A DNA stretch of 21,922 nt from a virus. This document shows, piece after piece, positions 1-8,132 of this stretch (position 1 is the first letter of the stretch; each line of letters starts with the position of its first letter). The notes under the pieces are model-generated. The model did not search any database, was not told the origin of the DNA, and was given only the letters and a program-made list of their open reading frames with translations. The stretch is taken from positions 1-21,922 of IMG/VR virus record IMGVR_UViG_3300009373_000044; one strand, given 5' to 3'. The position numbers and the translations under genes are program-made.

Positions 1-1
1 G

Positions 2-562
2 TCTGTCATTCCAGCATTTTTCAAAATATATTCTGATCCGAGTAGAATTACAATGAAAAATGCTGGAATGACAGCCGCTGGAGTAACATATTTGGGTGAC
101 GCTGGAAAAGAAGTAGATGATGTTGTTCTAGCTATGAGAGAAAAACACAAGTGGGATGATTCGATGTCTGTTCAAGAGAAAAAACAAAAAAAGGTAGATT
201 TTAAGAAGGAATATATGAATATGTTTTTCTCAAAAATGGAGGAATTATCCAAAACAGATGCGGGACAAGACCAACTCATTAAAATGTGGAGTGATATACA
301 TGGCTGCGGTGCAGATGTAAGTACATCAATAGCAAATAAACGCACAGGGAATGTTGAATTAAAACCACCAAATTATTATTGTATTGGTATAAAAAAACCA
401 CTCAAAACATCACACGATGGAACTAAAATGATAATTGAAGTAGATGGTAATAATGATTCTTTTATTCAAATTGATGTTAAAACAGAGGATAAAGCAGCAC
501 CGGTATTGTTATTTAGACATATAACAAAAAAAATTAAAAAAACAAAAGATGATAAAAAATAG
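2..562 (+). CDS. Hypothetical protein, 5' end outside window
   Basis: I do not recognise this protein. The reading frame is open from the left edge of the window, so the gene probably begins upstream. The first Met codon is at 53, but no ribosome binding site precedes it. From Met53 the product is 169 residues, hydrophilic and lysine-rich, with a very basic C-terminal tail (KKIKKTKDDKK), no membrane segment and no signal peptide. Residues about 15-60 are charged and probably helical; the C-terminal half alternates hydrophobic and polar residues as a beta-rich fold would. It lies upstream of the replication cluster. A perfect 21-bp inverted repeat spans positions 3-74 and overlaps the first Met codon. 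Being coding is well supported; function is unknown. Confidence 0.6.
   Translation, partial: SVIPAFFKIYSDPSRITMKNAGMTAAGVTYLGDAGKEVDDVVLAMREKHKWDDSMSVQEKKQKKVDFKKEYMNMFFSKMEELSKTDAGQDQLIKMWSDIHGCGADVSTSIANKRTGNVELKPPNYYCIGIKKPLKTSHDGTKMIIEVDGNNDSFIQIDVKTEDKAAPVLLFRHITKKIKKTKDDKK
3..74. repeat. Perfect 21-bp inverted repeat, 30-nt loop
   Basis: Positions 3-23 are the exact reverse complement of 54-74, separated by 30 nt. The right arm begins inside the Met codon at 53-55. The repeat lies inside an open reading frame, so it is not a normal terminator, and no T-run follows it. A perfect match of this length is far beyond chance. It could be a regulatory hairpin, a template-switch product, or an assembly artefact at a contig end. 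Confidence 0.85.
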
Positions 563-609
563 AATTTTGGTATTGAAAATTTAATTAGCAAAATACTCGG
601 AGAAAATGA

Positions 610-1002
610 TTGAAGTTACAACTAATAGTCACATTCACTAACAAAAAATCACTACAAAATGTTACTAAAAACATCGTAGATAAATTTGATAACATATTAA
701 ATAATAAAATATATGTACTATCAACATCTGGCGAAAAATTAATATGTAGTTATTCTGTTCAGTTAAAAGAGCCAATAGCTTTTCTATCTGATAGTATTTT
801 GGTACATAGGAAAAAATATACGAATACGTTATATTCTATAAATGCACTAAATTTCATAATAAAAAGAATGAACAATGGTTTGTTAGATAAAACATTACAA
901 ATTCCATGGGACAATTATGAGAATTGCTTATTAATTATTGATAACGGAGAATTAAAAAAAATAAATACAAACCTATCAGAAATAATAAATATTGAAAAAT
1001 AA
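610..1002 (+). CDS. Hypothetical protein, TTG start
   Basis: This is an unrecognised 130-residue protein. The start is placed at TTG 610 because GGAG lies at 599-602 with a 7-nt spacing; the nearby ATG at 606 opens a frame of only a few codons. The product begins MKLQLIVTFTNKK and looks like a small alternating alpha/beta protein with no cysteine motif or membrane segment. It is followed at once by a strong promoter-like sequence (1006-1034) that drives the gp32 gene, so it probably ends the upstream transcription unit. Coding is likely; function is unknown. Confidence 0.55.
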   Translation: MKLQLIVTFTNKKSLQNVTKNIVDKFDNILNNKIYVLSTSGEKLICSYSVQLKEPIAFLSDSILVHRKKYTNTLYSINALNFIIKRMNNGLLDKTLQIPWDNYENCLLIIDNGELKKINTNLSEIINIEK

Positions 1003-1005
1003 AGC

Positions 1006-1034
1006 TTGTACAACTGAAAAAAAAGTTGTATATT
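1006..1034 (+). promoter_or_regulatory. Sigma70-like promoter ahead of gp32 gene
   Basis: TTGTAC (1006-1011), a 17-nt spacer and TATATT (1029-1034) form a near-consensus promoter 45 nt before the gp32 start. The decamer AAAGCTTGTA and the string TTGTATATT recur with identical spacing at 15627-15655. The spacer contains the inverted repeat TACAACT/AGTTGTA (1009-1015 and 1024-1030), which could be an operator. The AGGAG at 1067-1071 serves the gp32 start. Confidence 0.6.
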
Positions 1035-1079
1035 CGTGTAAATTAAACATTAATTAAAACTAAAAAAGGAGAATTAAAA

Positions 1080-1901
1080 ATGCCAATTGACAAAAAAATT
1101 ATTAAAGAGAAATTAGAAAGAATTTCACAATCAGCCAGACGTAGAAAAATCGTTTGGAAACCAGACGCAGGAGACCAATATGTACGTATTGTTCCTTATA
1201 AATCAAATCCGGGCTTCCCATTTATTGAACTATATTTCCATTATGGATTTATGGGTAAGAACATTTTATCACCAACAACATTTGATGAACCAGACCCATT
1301 GGTAGAATATGCCAATAAACTGAGAGAATCAGGTGATAAAAAGGATTATGAAAATTCTAAAAAGTTATTTCCAAAAATGAGAGTTTATGCTCCGATCCTT
1401 GTTCGTGGTGAAGAAGGAGAAGGTGTTAAATTCTGGGGATTTAATAAAACCATTTATGAAGAATTCTTAGGAATATTAAGTGATCCTGTTTGGGGCGATA
1501 TTACTGACCCAGCAGAAGGTAGAGATGTAAAAGTAACATTTATACCAGCAAAGAGTAAGGATACATATCCAAAAACTACTATTGTGGTACAACCAAATAT
1601 TACACCAATTAGTACAGATACGGCGATCATATCTGAAGTGAAGAATCAAGCACCAATATCTGATGCTTATACAACACCAACATATGAGGAAATGGTTGAT
1701 TTGTTAAATGAATATTTGGAGGTTACACCTGAATCAGATGAAGAAGAAGAAGACAAACCGAAAGAGCCAACAGAAAAAGGTTATGATGATCTACCATTCG
1801 ATAGCAAAGAAGTTCCAGAAAAAAAGGAATCAACCAAGAATGTTAGAGGCATCGATAAACTAAAAAGCGAGTTGGATAACTTATTCCCATCAGAAGAATA
1901 A
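1080..1901 (+). CDS. 32: gp32-like single-stranded DNA-binding protein
   Basis: This 273-residue protein has the layout of phage gp32, which coats single-stranded DNA during replication and recombination. A basic N-terminal patch (SARRRK, about 18-23) is followed by an OB-fold-like core with aromatic and basic residues (YVRIVPYKSNPGFPF). The C-terminal tail is strongly acidic (EEEEDKPKE, ending LDNLFPSEE); in T4 this tail contacts other replication proteins. I see no cysteines, so the zinc site of T4 gp32 is absent. AGGAG at 1067-1071 sits 8 nt before the ATG and a strong promoter lies upstream, as expected for an abundant protein. It is directly followed by uvsX, a classic partner. Confidence 0.88.
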   Translation: MPIDKKIIKEKLERISQSARRRKIVWKPDAGDQYVRIVPYKSNPGFPFIELYFHYGFMGKNILSPTTFDEPDPLVEYANKLRESGDKKDYENSKKLFPKMRVYAPILVRGEEGEGVKFWGFNKTIYEEFLGILSDPVWGDITDPAEGRDVKVTFIPAKSKDTYPKTTIVVQPNITPISTDTAIISEVKNQAPISDAYTTPTYEEMVDLLNEYLEVTPESDEEEEDKPKEPTEKGYDDLPFDSKEVPEKKESTKNVRGIDKLKSELDNLFPSEE

Positions 1902-1919
1902 ATAAATTAAGAGATTTTT

Positions 1920-3116
1920 ATGGAAAATAAAAGAAGTGAACTCGCTGAGTTATTAGCGAACACGCTTAATAATAAATTTAAAGCAACCAATTATAAAACA
2001 GCCTATTTTCTTGAAGACGATCCCGATGCACCCACAAATGTAAATGAGTGGGTGCCAACTGGGTCATCTATACTTGATATTAAAATATCAAATAAACCAA
2101 ATGGAGGATTTCCCGTTGGTCGTATAATTGAGCTTCTAGGATTGGAGGCTAGCGGAAAATCTTTACTAGCCGCGCATGCACTAGCCAATACACAGAAACT
2201 GGGAGGCATAGCAGTTTATATTGAAACTGAAAGTTCAGTAAGCAAAGAATTTCTAAGAGCAATCGGGGTTGATTTGAAGAATTTGGTATATGTACCACTT
2301 GATACAATTGAAGACGTATTTGAAGCGATTGAATCAATTATCGAAAAAATCAGAAAAACAAGTAAAGATGTTCTAGTAACTATAGTAGTTGACTCAGTTG
2401 CAGCAACAACTACAAAACTGGAAATGTCATCTGACTATGATAAAGCCGGATATAATACTGGTAAGTCTATTATCATTTCACAGGCCTTACGTAAAATAAC
2501 CAATACAATCGCTCGTGAGCGAGTGTGTTTAATATTCACAAATCAGCTTAGAAAAAACATGAACTCAATGCCTGGAACCGATCCATATACCACAAGTGGT
2601 GGTATGGCTCTTGCGTTTCATTCATCTGTTAGAATCCGATTGAGAAATATGGGCAAATTAAAAACCAAGGCAGGCGGTGTTGAAGAAGTAGTCGGTATGA
2701 AGACTCGAGTTGTTATTACAAAGAACCGAGTTGGTCCACCGTGGAAGGAATTGGTGTATGATATATATTTCAATTCTGGAATTGATAATTGTGGTGGTTG
2801 GTTGACCACAATGAAGGAAAGAAAACTTGTCAAACAAGCGGGAGCTTGGTACGAGTATACAGATAAAGATACTGGTGAAGTTCTAAAATTTCAATCTAAA
2901 ACATTTGAATCAGACATATTATCTGATGAAACTAGAAAAGAAACAATATATAATGATATATGTAATTCATTGATATCAAAATATAGAGCCAATGAAGATG
3001 GTGGTATTGATGATATCAAAGTTGATGAGAACATATATGATGAAGATATTGATGAACTAACAGACTCGGAAGATGATGCAAAACCATCAGCAAAAATAAA
3101 ACCAAATGTCAAATAA
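1920..3116 (+). CDS. uvsX: UvsX/RecA-like recombinase
   Basis: This 398-residue RecA-family ATPase forms filaments on ssDNA and pairs homologous strands. The core shows a Walker A motif GLEASGKS (residues 74-81), a Walker B strand VTIVVDSVAA (about 153-162), and a RecA-like segment IFTNQLRKNMNSMPG followed by TTSGGMALAFHSSVRIRL. The C-terminus is acidic (YDEDIDELTDSEDDAK), as in T4 UvsX. It lies 18 nt after the gp32 gene, its functional partner. No clear Shine-Dalgarno precedes the ATG. Its last 11 nt overlap the likely true start of the exonuclease gene at 3106. The frame is complete and I see no intein in it, although UvsX is a known intein target in related phages. Confidence 0.9.
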   Translation: MENKRSELAELLANTLNNKFKATNYKTAYFLEDDPDAPTNVNEWVPTGSSILDIKISNKPNGGFPVGRIIELLGLEASGKSLLAAHALANTQKLGGIAVYIETESSVSKEFLRAIGVDLKNLVYVPLDTIEDVFEAIESIIEKIRKTSKDVLVTIVVDSVAATTTKLEMSSDYDKAGYNTGKSIIISQALRKITNTIARERVCLIFTNQLRKNMNSMPGTDPYTTSGGMALAFHSSVRIRLRNMGKLKTKAGGVEEVVGMKTRVVITKNRVGPPWKELVYDIYFNSGIDNCGGWLTTMKERKLVKQAGAWYEYTDKDTGEVLKFQSKTFESDILSDETRKETIYNDICNSLISKYRANEDGGIDDIKVDENIYDEDIDELTDSEDDAKPSAKIKPNVK

Positions 3117-4131
3117 TATAATAAATAGGAGTAAAGCAGAGTCCATCCACCAAGACATTAATTCAAAGGTGTTGATAGTGGATGGACTTTAACTCAACTT
3201 ATATATTCGTTGTTTTGCCGCTATACCCGCAATGAATGGCGAAGGATATCATGTCGGTGGTATAACAGGATTTTTGAAATCAATTGCGTATGCCATCCGA
3301 CAATTTAATCCAACAAGATGTATAATTGTGTTTGATGGAAAAAATGGATCGGTTAGACGCAGGAAATTATACCCAGATTATAAACATAAAAGTACTATTT
3401 CATCAAAGTATAATCGGATGTATAAAAATGATGCTGACGAAGTGGCATCGATGAAAAAACAATTTTCTAGATTACTTGATTATTTAAGTACTTTACCTAT
3501 ATCTATAATATCAATAGATGGTATTGAAGCTGATGATACAATAGCATATGCATCAACTGAAATACTAAAAGATAGTGATGTAGTTATATTATCAACTGAT
3601 AGGGATTTCTTACAATTGGTCGACAAACGAATCAATGTGTGGAGTCCTATTAAAAAGATACTATATAATGTTGATACAATTAAAGAGGAATTTGGTATAA
3701 GTCCTAATAATTTTTTATTGTATAAAATGTTCGTCGGAGATAATTCAGATAATATTCCGGGAATCAAGGGAGTTGGAATTAAAACAATTGAAAAAAGATT
3801 TTCATTTCTAAAAGAGGACAAAGAATATAGCATTAATGATATTATTAATGAATGTGTATTAAATCAAAATACTAAAATCAAAATATATGATTCCGTAATA
3901 AACCAAAAAGATCAACTGTTGTTAAATAAACAACTGATGGATTTGAAAAATTTAGACATATCAGGAAACTCAAAATTATTAATAGGATATAAAATAGAAG
4001 AGAAAATAGAAAGCTTAAATAAAATAGCATTCGTTGGAATGTTATTAAAGGATGATATTATTAACTTGGTTGGTGATGTACATTTCTGGCTAAAAAACTC
4101 ATTCGATAAATTGAACTACTATGCAAAGTGA
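3106..4131 (+). CDS. 5'-3' exonuclease (RNase H/flap type), interrupted by in-frame TAA
   Basis: This is a phage 5'-3' exonuclease of the polymerase I N-terminal/RNase H family, which removes RNA primers and flaps. Motifs include FDGKNGSVRRRKLYPDYK, DGIEADDTIA, STDRDFLQLVD and the helix-hairpin-helix-like VGDNSDNIPGIKGVGIKTI. The longest open part starts at ATG 3232, but conserved N-terminal sequence continues upstream in the same frame: KVLIVDGL, stop, L, NLYIRCFAAIPAMNGEG. Removing six bases restores VDGLNLYIR, the family's first metal-binding motif. The upstream frame starts at ATG 3106, overlapping uvsX by 11 nt, the same overlap as that between this gene and the helicase gene. Starting at 3232 would lose the catalytic Asp of VDG, so the gene is broken, recoded or mis-sequenced at TAA 3190-3192. 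Confidence 0.82.
3138..3195 (+). other. Hairpin followed by CTT-TAA-CTC inside exonuclease gene
   Basis: Positions 3138-3150 pair with 3178-3190 (12 Watson-Crick pairs and one G-U; 27-nt loop). The right arm encodes the conserved VDG. It runs directly into CTT (3187-3189), TAA (3190-3192) and CTC (3193-3195), followed by AAC for the conserved Asn. CTT and CTC are synonymous Leu codons flanking the stop, so deleting six bases or hopping Leu-tRNA six bases gives exactly the expected protein. Confidence 0.75.
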
Positions 4132-5515
4132 TAACTTAAAAGAACACGACGATAACTTTCAAGCTAAATTAATAGCTTCTTTTATCACTGATAAGTTTTT
4201 CTTTCAACAAGTAATTGATGTTATTGATCCAAAGCATTTTACTACAGAGATGGACCAGTTTGTCGTTAAATTAATGTTTGATCACTTTTTGGATTATAAA
4301 CAATTACCGACAGGAACTGTAATAAAAACTGAAATTGAAAAGATTAAAGATGATGTATTGAGATCATCAATATATGATAGATTAAAAAAAGTTCAATCGG
4401 TTATTGACTCGACTGATTTACAATATGTCAAGGATGAATATTTGAAATTCTGTCTAACCAAAGAAATCGAATCAGCACTAATAAAATCAGCTGACTTATT
4501 ACAAGTTGGTGAATTAGATGGAATAAAAACACTAGTCAGTAATGCATTTAATTCAATATCGGATCGCGATTTTGGTCATAATTACTTAAAAGGATTTGAA
4601 GATAGATACGAGAAAGATATCCGAAATCCAATACCAACTCCATGGCCGGTTATTAATAAAATAATGGATGGCGGATTATCTGGAGGAGAACTTGGGTGTG
4701 TAATCTCACCGCCCGGAAGAGGAAAAACATGGAGTTTGTCGGCAATTGGTTCTCACGCTCTTAAGATTGGAAAAAATGTATTACATTATACACTTGAAAT
4801 TAATGAGCATTATGTGGCAAAACGATATGATTCAATATACAGCGGCGTACCATTTTCAGAACTAAGGTTCAAAAAAGAAGAGGTATTTGATAGTATTAAA
4901 AGTTATGATGAATCAACTCTAATAATAAAAAAATATGGTGGCAAAAAAGCATCAATACAAACTCTTACTGCTCATATTGAAAAATGTATCAATAATGGAA
5001 TAAAGCCAGATTTGATTGTTGTAGATTATGCTGATTTACTAAAACCTACAATATATCATAATAAAGAATCACATGCGATATTGCAAGACATATATGTCGA
5101 CTTATGCGTATTGGCCGAAGAATATAATATACCGTGCTGGACTGCATCACAAACCGGAAGACATGCTATAAACTTAGATATTATTGAAGATGATTCAATT
5201 GCCGGATCATATGGCAAAATAATGGAATCATATTTTGTTATGACAGTATCAAGAAATGTAACAGATAAAGAAGGCGGAACAGCAAAAATCTTTGTGGCAA
5301 AGAATAGATTTGGTCCAGATGGATTAACTTTTCCTTCGAAATTTAATGCAAGCAACGGCCGGATATTGATATATGAAAAAGATAGCATTGAAGGAAAAAA
5401 AGTAACGAATGATCTAGACAATGATATACCAACAAGAGTTGAATTACGTGATAGGTTCAATGATTTGATGGGCAAAGACAAAAAATTAGATGATAAAAAA
5501 ATAGATTTAGGATAA
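4121..5515 (+). CDS. 41: gp41/DnaB-like replicative helicase
   Basis: This 464-residue protein is a hexameric RecA-fold DNA helicase of the DnaB/T4 gp41 type, which moves 5'-3' on the lagging strand and recruits primase. The N-terminal helical domain (about 1-150) is followed by PTPWPVINKIMDGGLSGGEL, the Walker A motif PPGRGKT (197-203), a Walker B region IKPDLIVVDYADLL (about 292-305) and a late segment ASQTGRHA...DSIAGSYGK typical of the family. It starts 11 nt inside the exonuclease gene, so translation is probably coupled. The gene is uninterrupted, although gp41 helicases are known split-intein hosts in environmental phages. Confidence 0.88.
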   Translation: MQSDNLKEHDDNFQAKLIASFITDKFFFQQVIDVIDPKHFTTEMDQFVVKLMFDHFLDYKQLPTGTVIKTEIEKIKDDVLRSSIYDRLKKVQSVIDSTDLQYVKDEYLKFCLTKEIESALIKSADLLQVGELDGIKTLVSNAFNSISDRDFGHNYLKGFEDRYEKDIRNPIPTPWPVINKIMDGGLSGGELGCVISPPGRGKTWSLSAIGSHALKIGKNVLHYTLEINEHYVAKRYDSIYSGVPFSELRFKKEEVFDSIKSYDESTLIIKKYGGKKASIQTLTAHIEKCINNGIKPDLIVVDYADLLKPTIYHNKESHAILQDIYVDLCVLAEEYNIPCWTASQTGRHAINLDIIEDDSIAGSYGKIMESYFVMTVSRNVTDKEGGTAKIFVAKNRFGPDGLTFPSKFNASNGRILIYEKDSIEGKKVTNDLDNDIPTRVELRDRFNDLMGKDKKLDDKKIDLG

Positions 5516-5536
5516 TATTTAGGAGGATATATATAC

Positions 5537-6739
5537 ATGCTATACAATTATAATGATGTTTTAGAAAAAACAAAACAGTATTTTGATGGTGATGAGTTAG
5601 CAGCTATAGCTTGGATCAATAAATACGCTTTAAAGGACTCAGATAAAAATATATATGAGCTAACTCCAGATGATATGCACAATAGACTGGCTGATGAAAT
5701 ATCTAGAGTGGAAAATACATATGATAATCCAATAACCAGACAACAAATATATGAATTATTAAAAGACTTTCAATATGTTATTCCACAAGGCGGACCAATG
5801 GCCGGCATAGGAAATAACTATCAGATTACATCCTTATCAAATTGTTTTGTCGTTGGCAGTGATCCACCGGCAGATTCATATGGTGGTATATTAAAAACTG
5901 ACGAACAACAAGTTCAACTGATGAAACGTAGGGGAGGAGTTGGACATGATTTGTCGCACTTAAGACCATCAAATTCATCTGTACAAAATTCAGCATTAAC
6001 GTCAACTGGTGTTACTTCATTTATGGAGAGATATTCTAATTCAACTAGGGAAGTAGCACAAGACGGTCGTCGTGGTGCTTTAATGCTAACACTATCGATA
6101 AAACACCCCGATGTACTTGAATTTATTAAGATTAAATCTAATTTAGATAAAGTTACTGGAGCAAATGTGTCTATAAAATTGACTGATGAATTTTTGAAAT
6201 CGGTTATTGCTGATAAAAAATTTACACATACATTTCCAATTAATGCAACTGGCGATGATATAAAACAGACAAAAGAAGTTAATGCTATTGACTTATGGAA
6301 TCAAATTGTATTTAATGCTTGGAATACTGCTGAACCTGGAATATTATTTTGGGATAAAATTATATCTGAAAGTCCAGCTGATTGTTATAAATCAGATGGA
6401 TTTGAAACAGTGAGCACGAATCCATGTGTTTCGGGCGATACAATAATAACAACCAATATTGGCAAATTGACAGTTAAAGAAATTTTTGAAAGATTTAATA
6501 ATGGTGAAAAATTTATTATTGATTCGTTTAATGTTAAAGAAAACAAACTAGAAAAAGATGAAATAGAGGATATATTATTGACAAAAAGAAATGCGAATAC
6601 TATAGAATTAATTTTAGAAGATAATTCAACACTTGTTTTAACACCAGACCATAAAGTGTTTACTAAAAATAGAGGATGGGTCAATGCGTGCCAGCTTTGT
6701 GAAGAAGATATTTTATTAAAGATTGATGAAAAAAGTTGA
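5537..6739 (+). CDS. nrdJ: NrdJ ribonucleotide reductase N-terminal fragment fused to N-intein 1
   Basis: The first 296 residues are the N-terminal part of a class II (adenosylcobalamin-dependent) ribonucleotide reductase, which makes dNTPs. SNCFVVGS holds a catalytic Cys (about 103), followed by LMKRRGGVGHDLSHLRP. The extein ends ETVSTNP, just before the conserved catalytic NPCSE motif. From Cys297 the sequence is a split-intein N half of 104 residues: CVSGDTIITT (block A) and TPDHKVFTKNRGWV (block B), ending at TGA 6737-6739. AGGAGG (5521-5526) gives a strong ribosome site. The matching C half and the next extein piece start at 7554, after an endonuclease gene. The class II call rests on the C-terminal zinc-binding tail of the last fragment. 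Confidence 0.9.
   Translation: MLYNYNDVLEKTKQYFDGDELAAIAWINKYALKDSDKNIYELTPDDMHNRLADEISRVENTYDNPITRQQIYELLKDFQYVIPQGGPMAGIGNNYQITSLSNCFVVGSDPPADSYGGILKTDEQQVQLMKRRGGVGHDLSHLRPSNSSVQNSALTSTGVTSFMERYSNSTREVAQDGRRGALMLTLSIKHPDVLEFIKIKSNLDKVTGANVSIKLTDEFLKSVIADKKFTHTFPINATGDDIKQTKEVNAIDLWNQIVFNAWNTAEPGILFWDKIISESPADCYKSDGFETVSTNPCVSGDTIITTNIGKLTVKEIFERFNNGEKFIIDSFNVKENKLEKDEIEDILLTKRNANTIELILEDNSTLVLTPDHKVFTKNRGWVNACQLCEEDILLKIDEKS
6425..6736 (+). other. Split intein 1, N-terminal half
   Basis: These 104 codons begin at Cys (TGT 6425-6427), directly after the NP of NPCSE. Block A is CVSGDTIITT and block B is LTPDHKVFT with the expected Thr and His. There is no C-terminal splicing motif before the stop. 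Net charge by count is about -6 (20 acidic, 14 basic), complementary to the basic C half at 7554-7670. Confidence 0.9.
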
Positions 6740-6764
6740 AAAATTTATTTTCGTGATATATATA
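6736..6764 (+). promoter_or_regulatory. Candidate promoter for intein-1 endonuclease gene
   Basis: TTGAAA (6736-6741), a 17-nt spacer and TATATA (6759-6764) lie between the N-intein and the endonuclease gene. The -35 box contains the N-intein stop codon TGA (6737-6739), the same arrangement as at 20180-20207. A possible AT-rich stem (6741-6752 with 6793-6806, 2-nt bulge) would enclose the -10 box and the start codon. In DNA this AT-rich, the call is tentative. Confidence 0.4.
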
Positions 6765-6789
6765 GTATATTAAAGATGGGCACAGATTT

Positions 6790-7557
6790 ATGGAAAATGA
6801 AAATTTAGATGAGTTTAGAAATTTTATATCTGATATATATGAGCAAAAATTTTTTGATGTTAAAGGTAAGGCGCGATTTCATAATATTGAAAAAATTAAA
6901 AATGACAAAAGATATGAAAATTCTAAAAAGATTATTGAAAAATATTATTATGAAAAAGGATTTGGCATAAAATATTTTATAAAATATTTCAAATTGAATG
7001 TTTCTTACCCAGTTCTTAGAAAGTGTTTCTTAAATTTTTTTGAAATAAAATTGAGGAGTTATGAAGAAATAACAGATAATTTACGCAAACTAAGAAGGGA
7101 AAAAATAGAATATGAGAGAGAAAACAATATGGGATGGTTTTCTGAAGAATCAAGAAGAAAGACAAAAATAAGAAATTCTATACAGAGGGGGATCCAAGGT
7201 TATTTTTTTAATGAGAGCAGAAATAAATTCGTTTGGTTAAGAAGTTCTTGGGAATATATTTTTGCAAAATGGCTTAATAAAAATAAATTTGATTGGGACG
7301 TTGAAGTAGAAATGTATAATGTGGGAGGCAAGAAATATAGGCCAGATTTCTTTATATTTGAAAATAGCAAGATAACAAAAATTATAGAAGTTAAAGGCTA
7401 TTGGAAAAATAATAATTGGAAATTTGAAGTATTAGGTGAACAATTAAAAGATAAAAATATAGAATTTATTTTGATAGAAAATATTTTACCCTATTGTTCA
7501 CTTAAATTCAAAGATGAGGTGGAAACTTGGAAACTAGAAAGAAAGGCAGACAAATGA
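6790..7557 (+). CDS. PD-(D/E)XK-type homing endonuclease inside split intein 1
   Basis: This 255-residue protein lies between the two halves of intein 1 and is probably the nuclease that spreads the insertion. The N-terminal two thirds are basic and helical, plausibly for DNA binding. The C-terminal part carries a restriction-like fold: VWLRSSWEYIFAKWL (about 148-162), YRPDF (Asp186) and IIEVKGYW (Glu200, Lys202), giving PD...EXK. The stop overlaps the ATG of the next gene (ATGA, 7554-7557), so the C-intein fragment is probably translated by coupling. No clear ribosome site precedes ATG 6790. It has its own candidate promoter. Nuclease fold is likely; homing role is inferred from its place in a fractured gene. 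Confidence 0.75.
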   Translation: MENENLDEFRNFISDIYEQKFFDVKGKARFHNIEKIKNDKRYENSKKIIEKYYYEKGFGIKYFIKYFKLNVSYPVLRKCFLNFFEIKLRSYEEITDNLRKLRREKIEYERENNMGWFSEESRRKTKIRNSIQRGIQGYFFNESRNKFVWLRSSWEYIFAKWLNKNKFDWDVEVEMYNVGGKKYRPDFFIFENSKITKIIEVKGYWKNNNWKFEVLGEQLKDKNIEFILIENILPYCSLKFKDEVETWKLERKADK

Positions 7558-7670
7558 AAGTTATAGAAACAAAAATAAAAAAAATCAATATTCATAAGAA
7601 TGAAACTGTTTATGATTTGAAAGTTAAAAAAAATAATAACTTTTTTGCTAATGATTTATTGGTCCACAAT
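7554..7670 (+). other. Split intein 1, C-terminal half
   Basis: These 39 codons include block F (ETVYDLKVKKNNNFFAND) and block G (LLVHN) directly before the Cys +1 residue of the extein. Net charge is about +4, opposite to the N half. With the N half the intein is only 143 residues and has no internal endonuclease. Confidence 0.9.
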
Positions 7671-8132
7671 TGTTCAGAAATTCCGTTGTGTATTTTTGAT
7701 TCTTGTCGTCTATTAGCAATAAATTTATATAGTTATGTTTCAAATCCATTTACAAAAAAAGCAAAATTTGATTTTGATTTGTTTAAACAACATATTGGAT
7801 TTGTTACACGTATTATGGACGATATTATTGATTTGGAGCTTGAAAAAATTAAAGTGATTATTACAAAAATAGATAATGATCCAGAACTACCCGAGATTAA
7901 ATTGGTTGAAAAACGCCTATGGGAAAATATTTATCACAAAACATCAGCTGGTCGCAGAACAGGAATTGGAATCACAGCTGAAGGAGACATGTTAGCCGCA
8001 TTGGGTATTCAATATGCTAGTAAAAAGGCCATTGGATTCTCTACACGCGTGCATAAATTATTGGCAATAGAATCATATCGTGAATCAATTAATCTATCAA
8101 AAGAGAGAGGTAGTTTTCAATATGGAATTTAG
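7554..8132 (+). CDS. nrdJ: C-intein 1 fused to NrdJ middle fragment, ends at frameshift
   Basis: The product starts with 39 residues of C-intein 1 (ending FFANDLLVHN), then continues from Cys with CSEIPLCIFDSCRLL, the catalytic NPCSE region of NrdJ, and RRTGIGITAEGDMLAALG. ATG 7554 is chosen over the in-frame TTG 7527 because it forms an ATGA overlap with the endonuclease stop and begins right at the intein fold. After ERGSF (codon ending 8117) the frame runs into TAG 8130-8132. The homologous protein continues in the -1 frame as SIWNLDKEKDNPF. So this gene is truncated by a one-base deletion in a T run, by sequencing error, or is joined to the next frame by -1 slippage. Confidence 0.85.
   Translation: MKVIETKIKKINIHKNETVYDLKVKKNNNFFANDLLVHNCSEIPLCIFDSCRLLAINLYSYVSNPFTKKAKFDFDLFKQHIGFVTRIMDDIIDLELEKIKVIITKIDNDPELPEIKLVEKRLWENIYHKTSAGRRTGIGITAEGDMLAALGIQYASKKAIGFSTRVHKLLAIESYRESINLSKERGSFQYGI
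8111..8120 (+). other. Apparent -1 frameshift site in nrdJ
   Basis: The frame reads GGT AGT TTT CAA and then stops at 8130. Re-reading one base back from the T run at 8114-8117 gives TTT TCA ATA TGG AAT, the expected FSIWN. The -1 frame is closed by TAG at 8111-8113, so the shift must happen between 8114 and 8132. One extra T would restore a single frame. Confidence 0.75.

Noticed and set aside
1009-1030. TACAACT/AGTTGTA hairpin as a rho-independent terminator
   Set aside because: It is AT-rich, has no T-run after it, and overlaps a good promoter; an operator is more likely.
5056-5547. Long minus-strand open frames, such as 5056-5547 and 10065-10544
   Set aside because: They lie antisense to genes with clear protein motifs and have no recognisable product; they are shadows.
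7527-7553. TTG 7527 as start of the NrdJ middle fragment
   Set aside because: ATG 7554 overlaps the endonuclease stop as ATGA and starts directly at the intein fold; the extra nine residues are endonuclease sequence in another frame.
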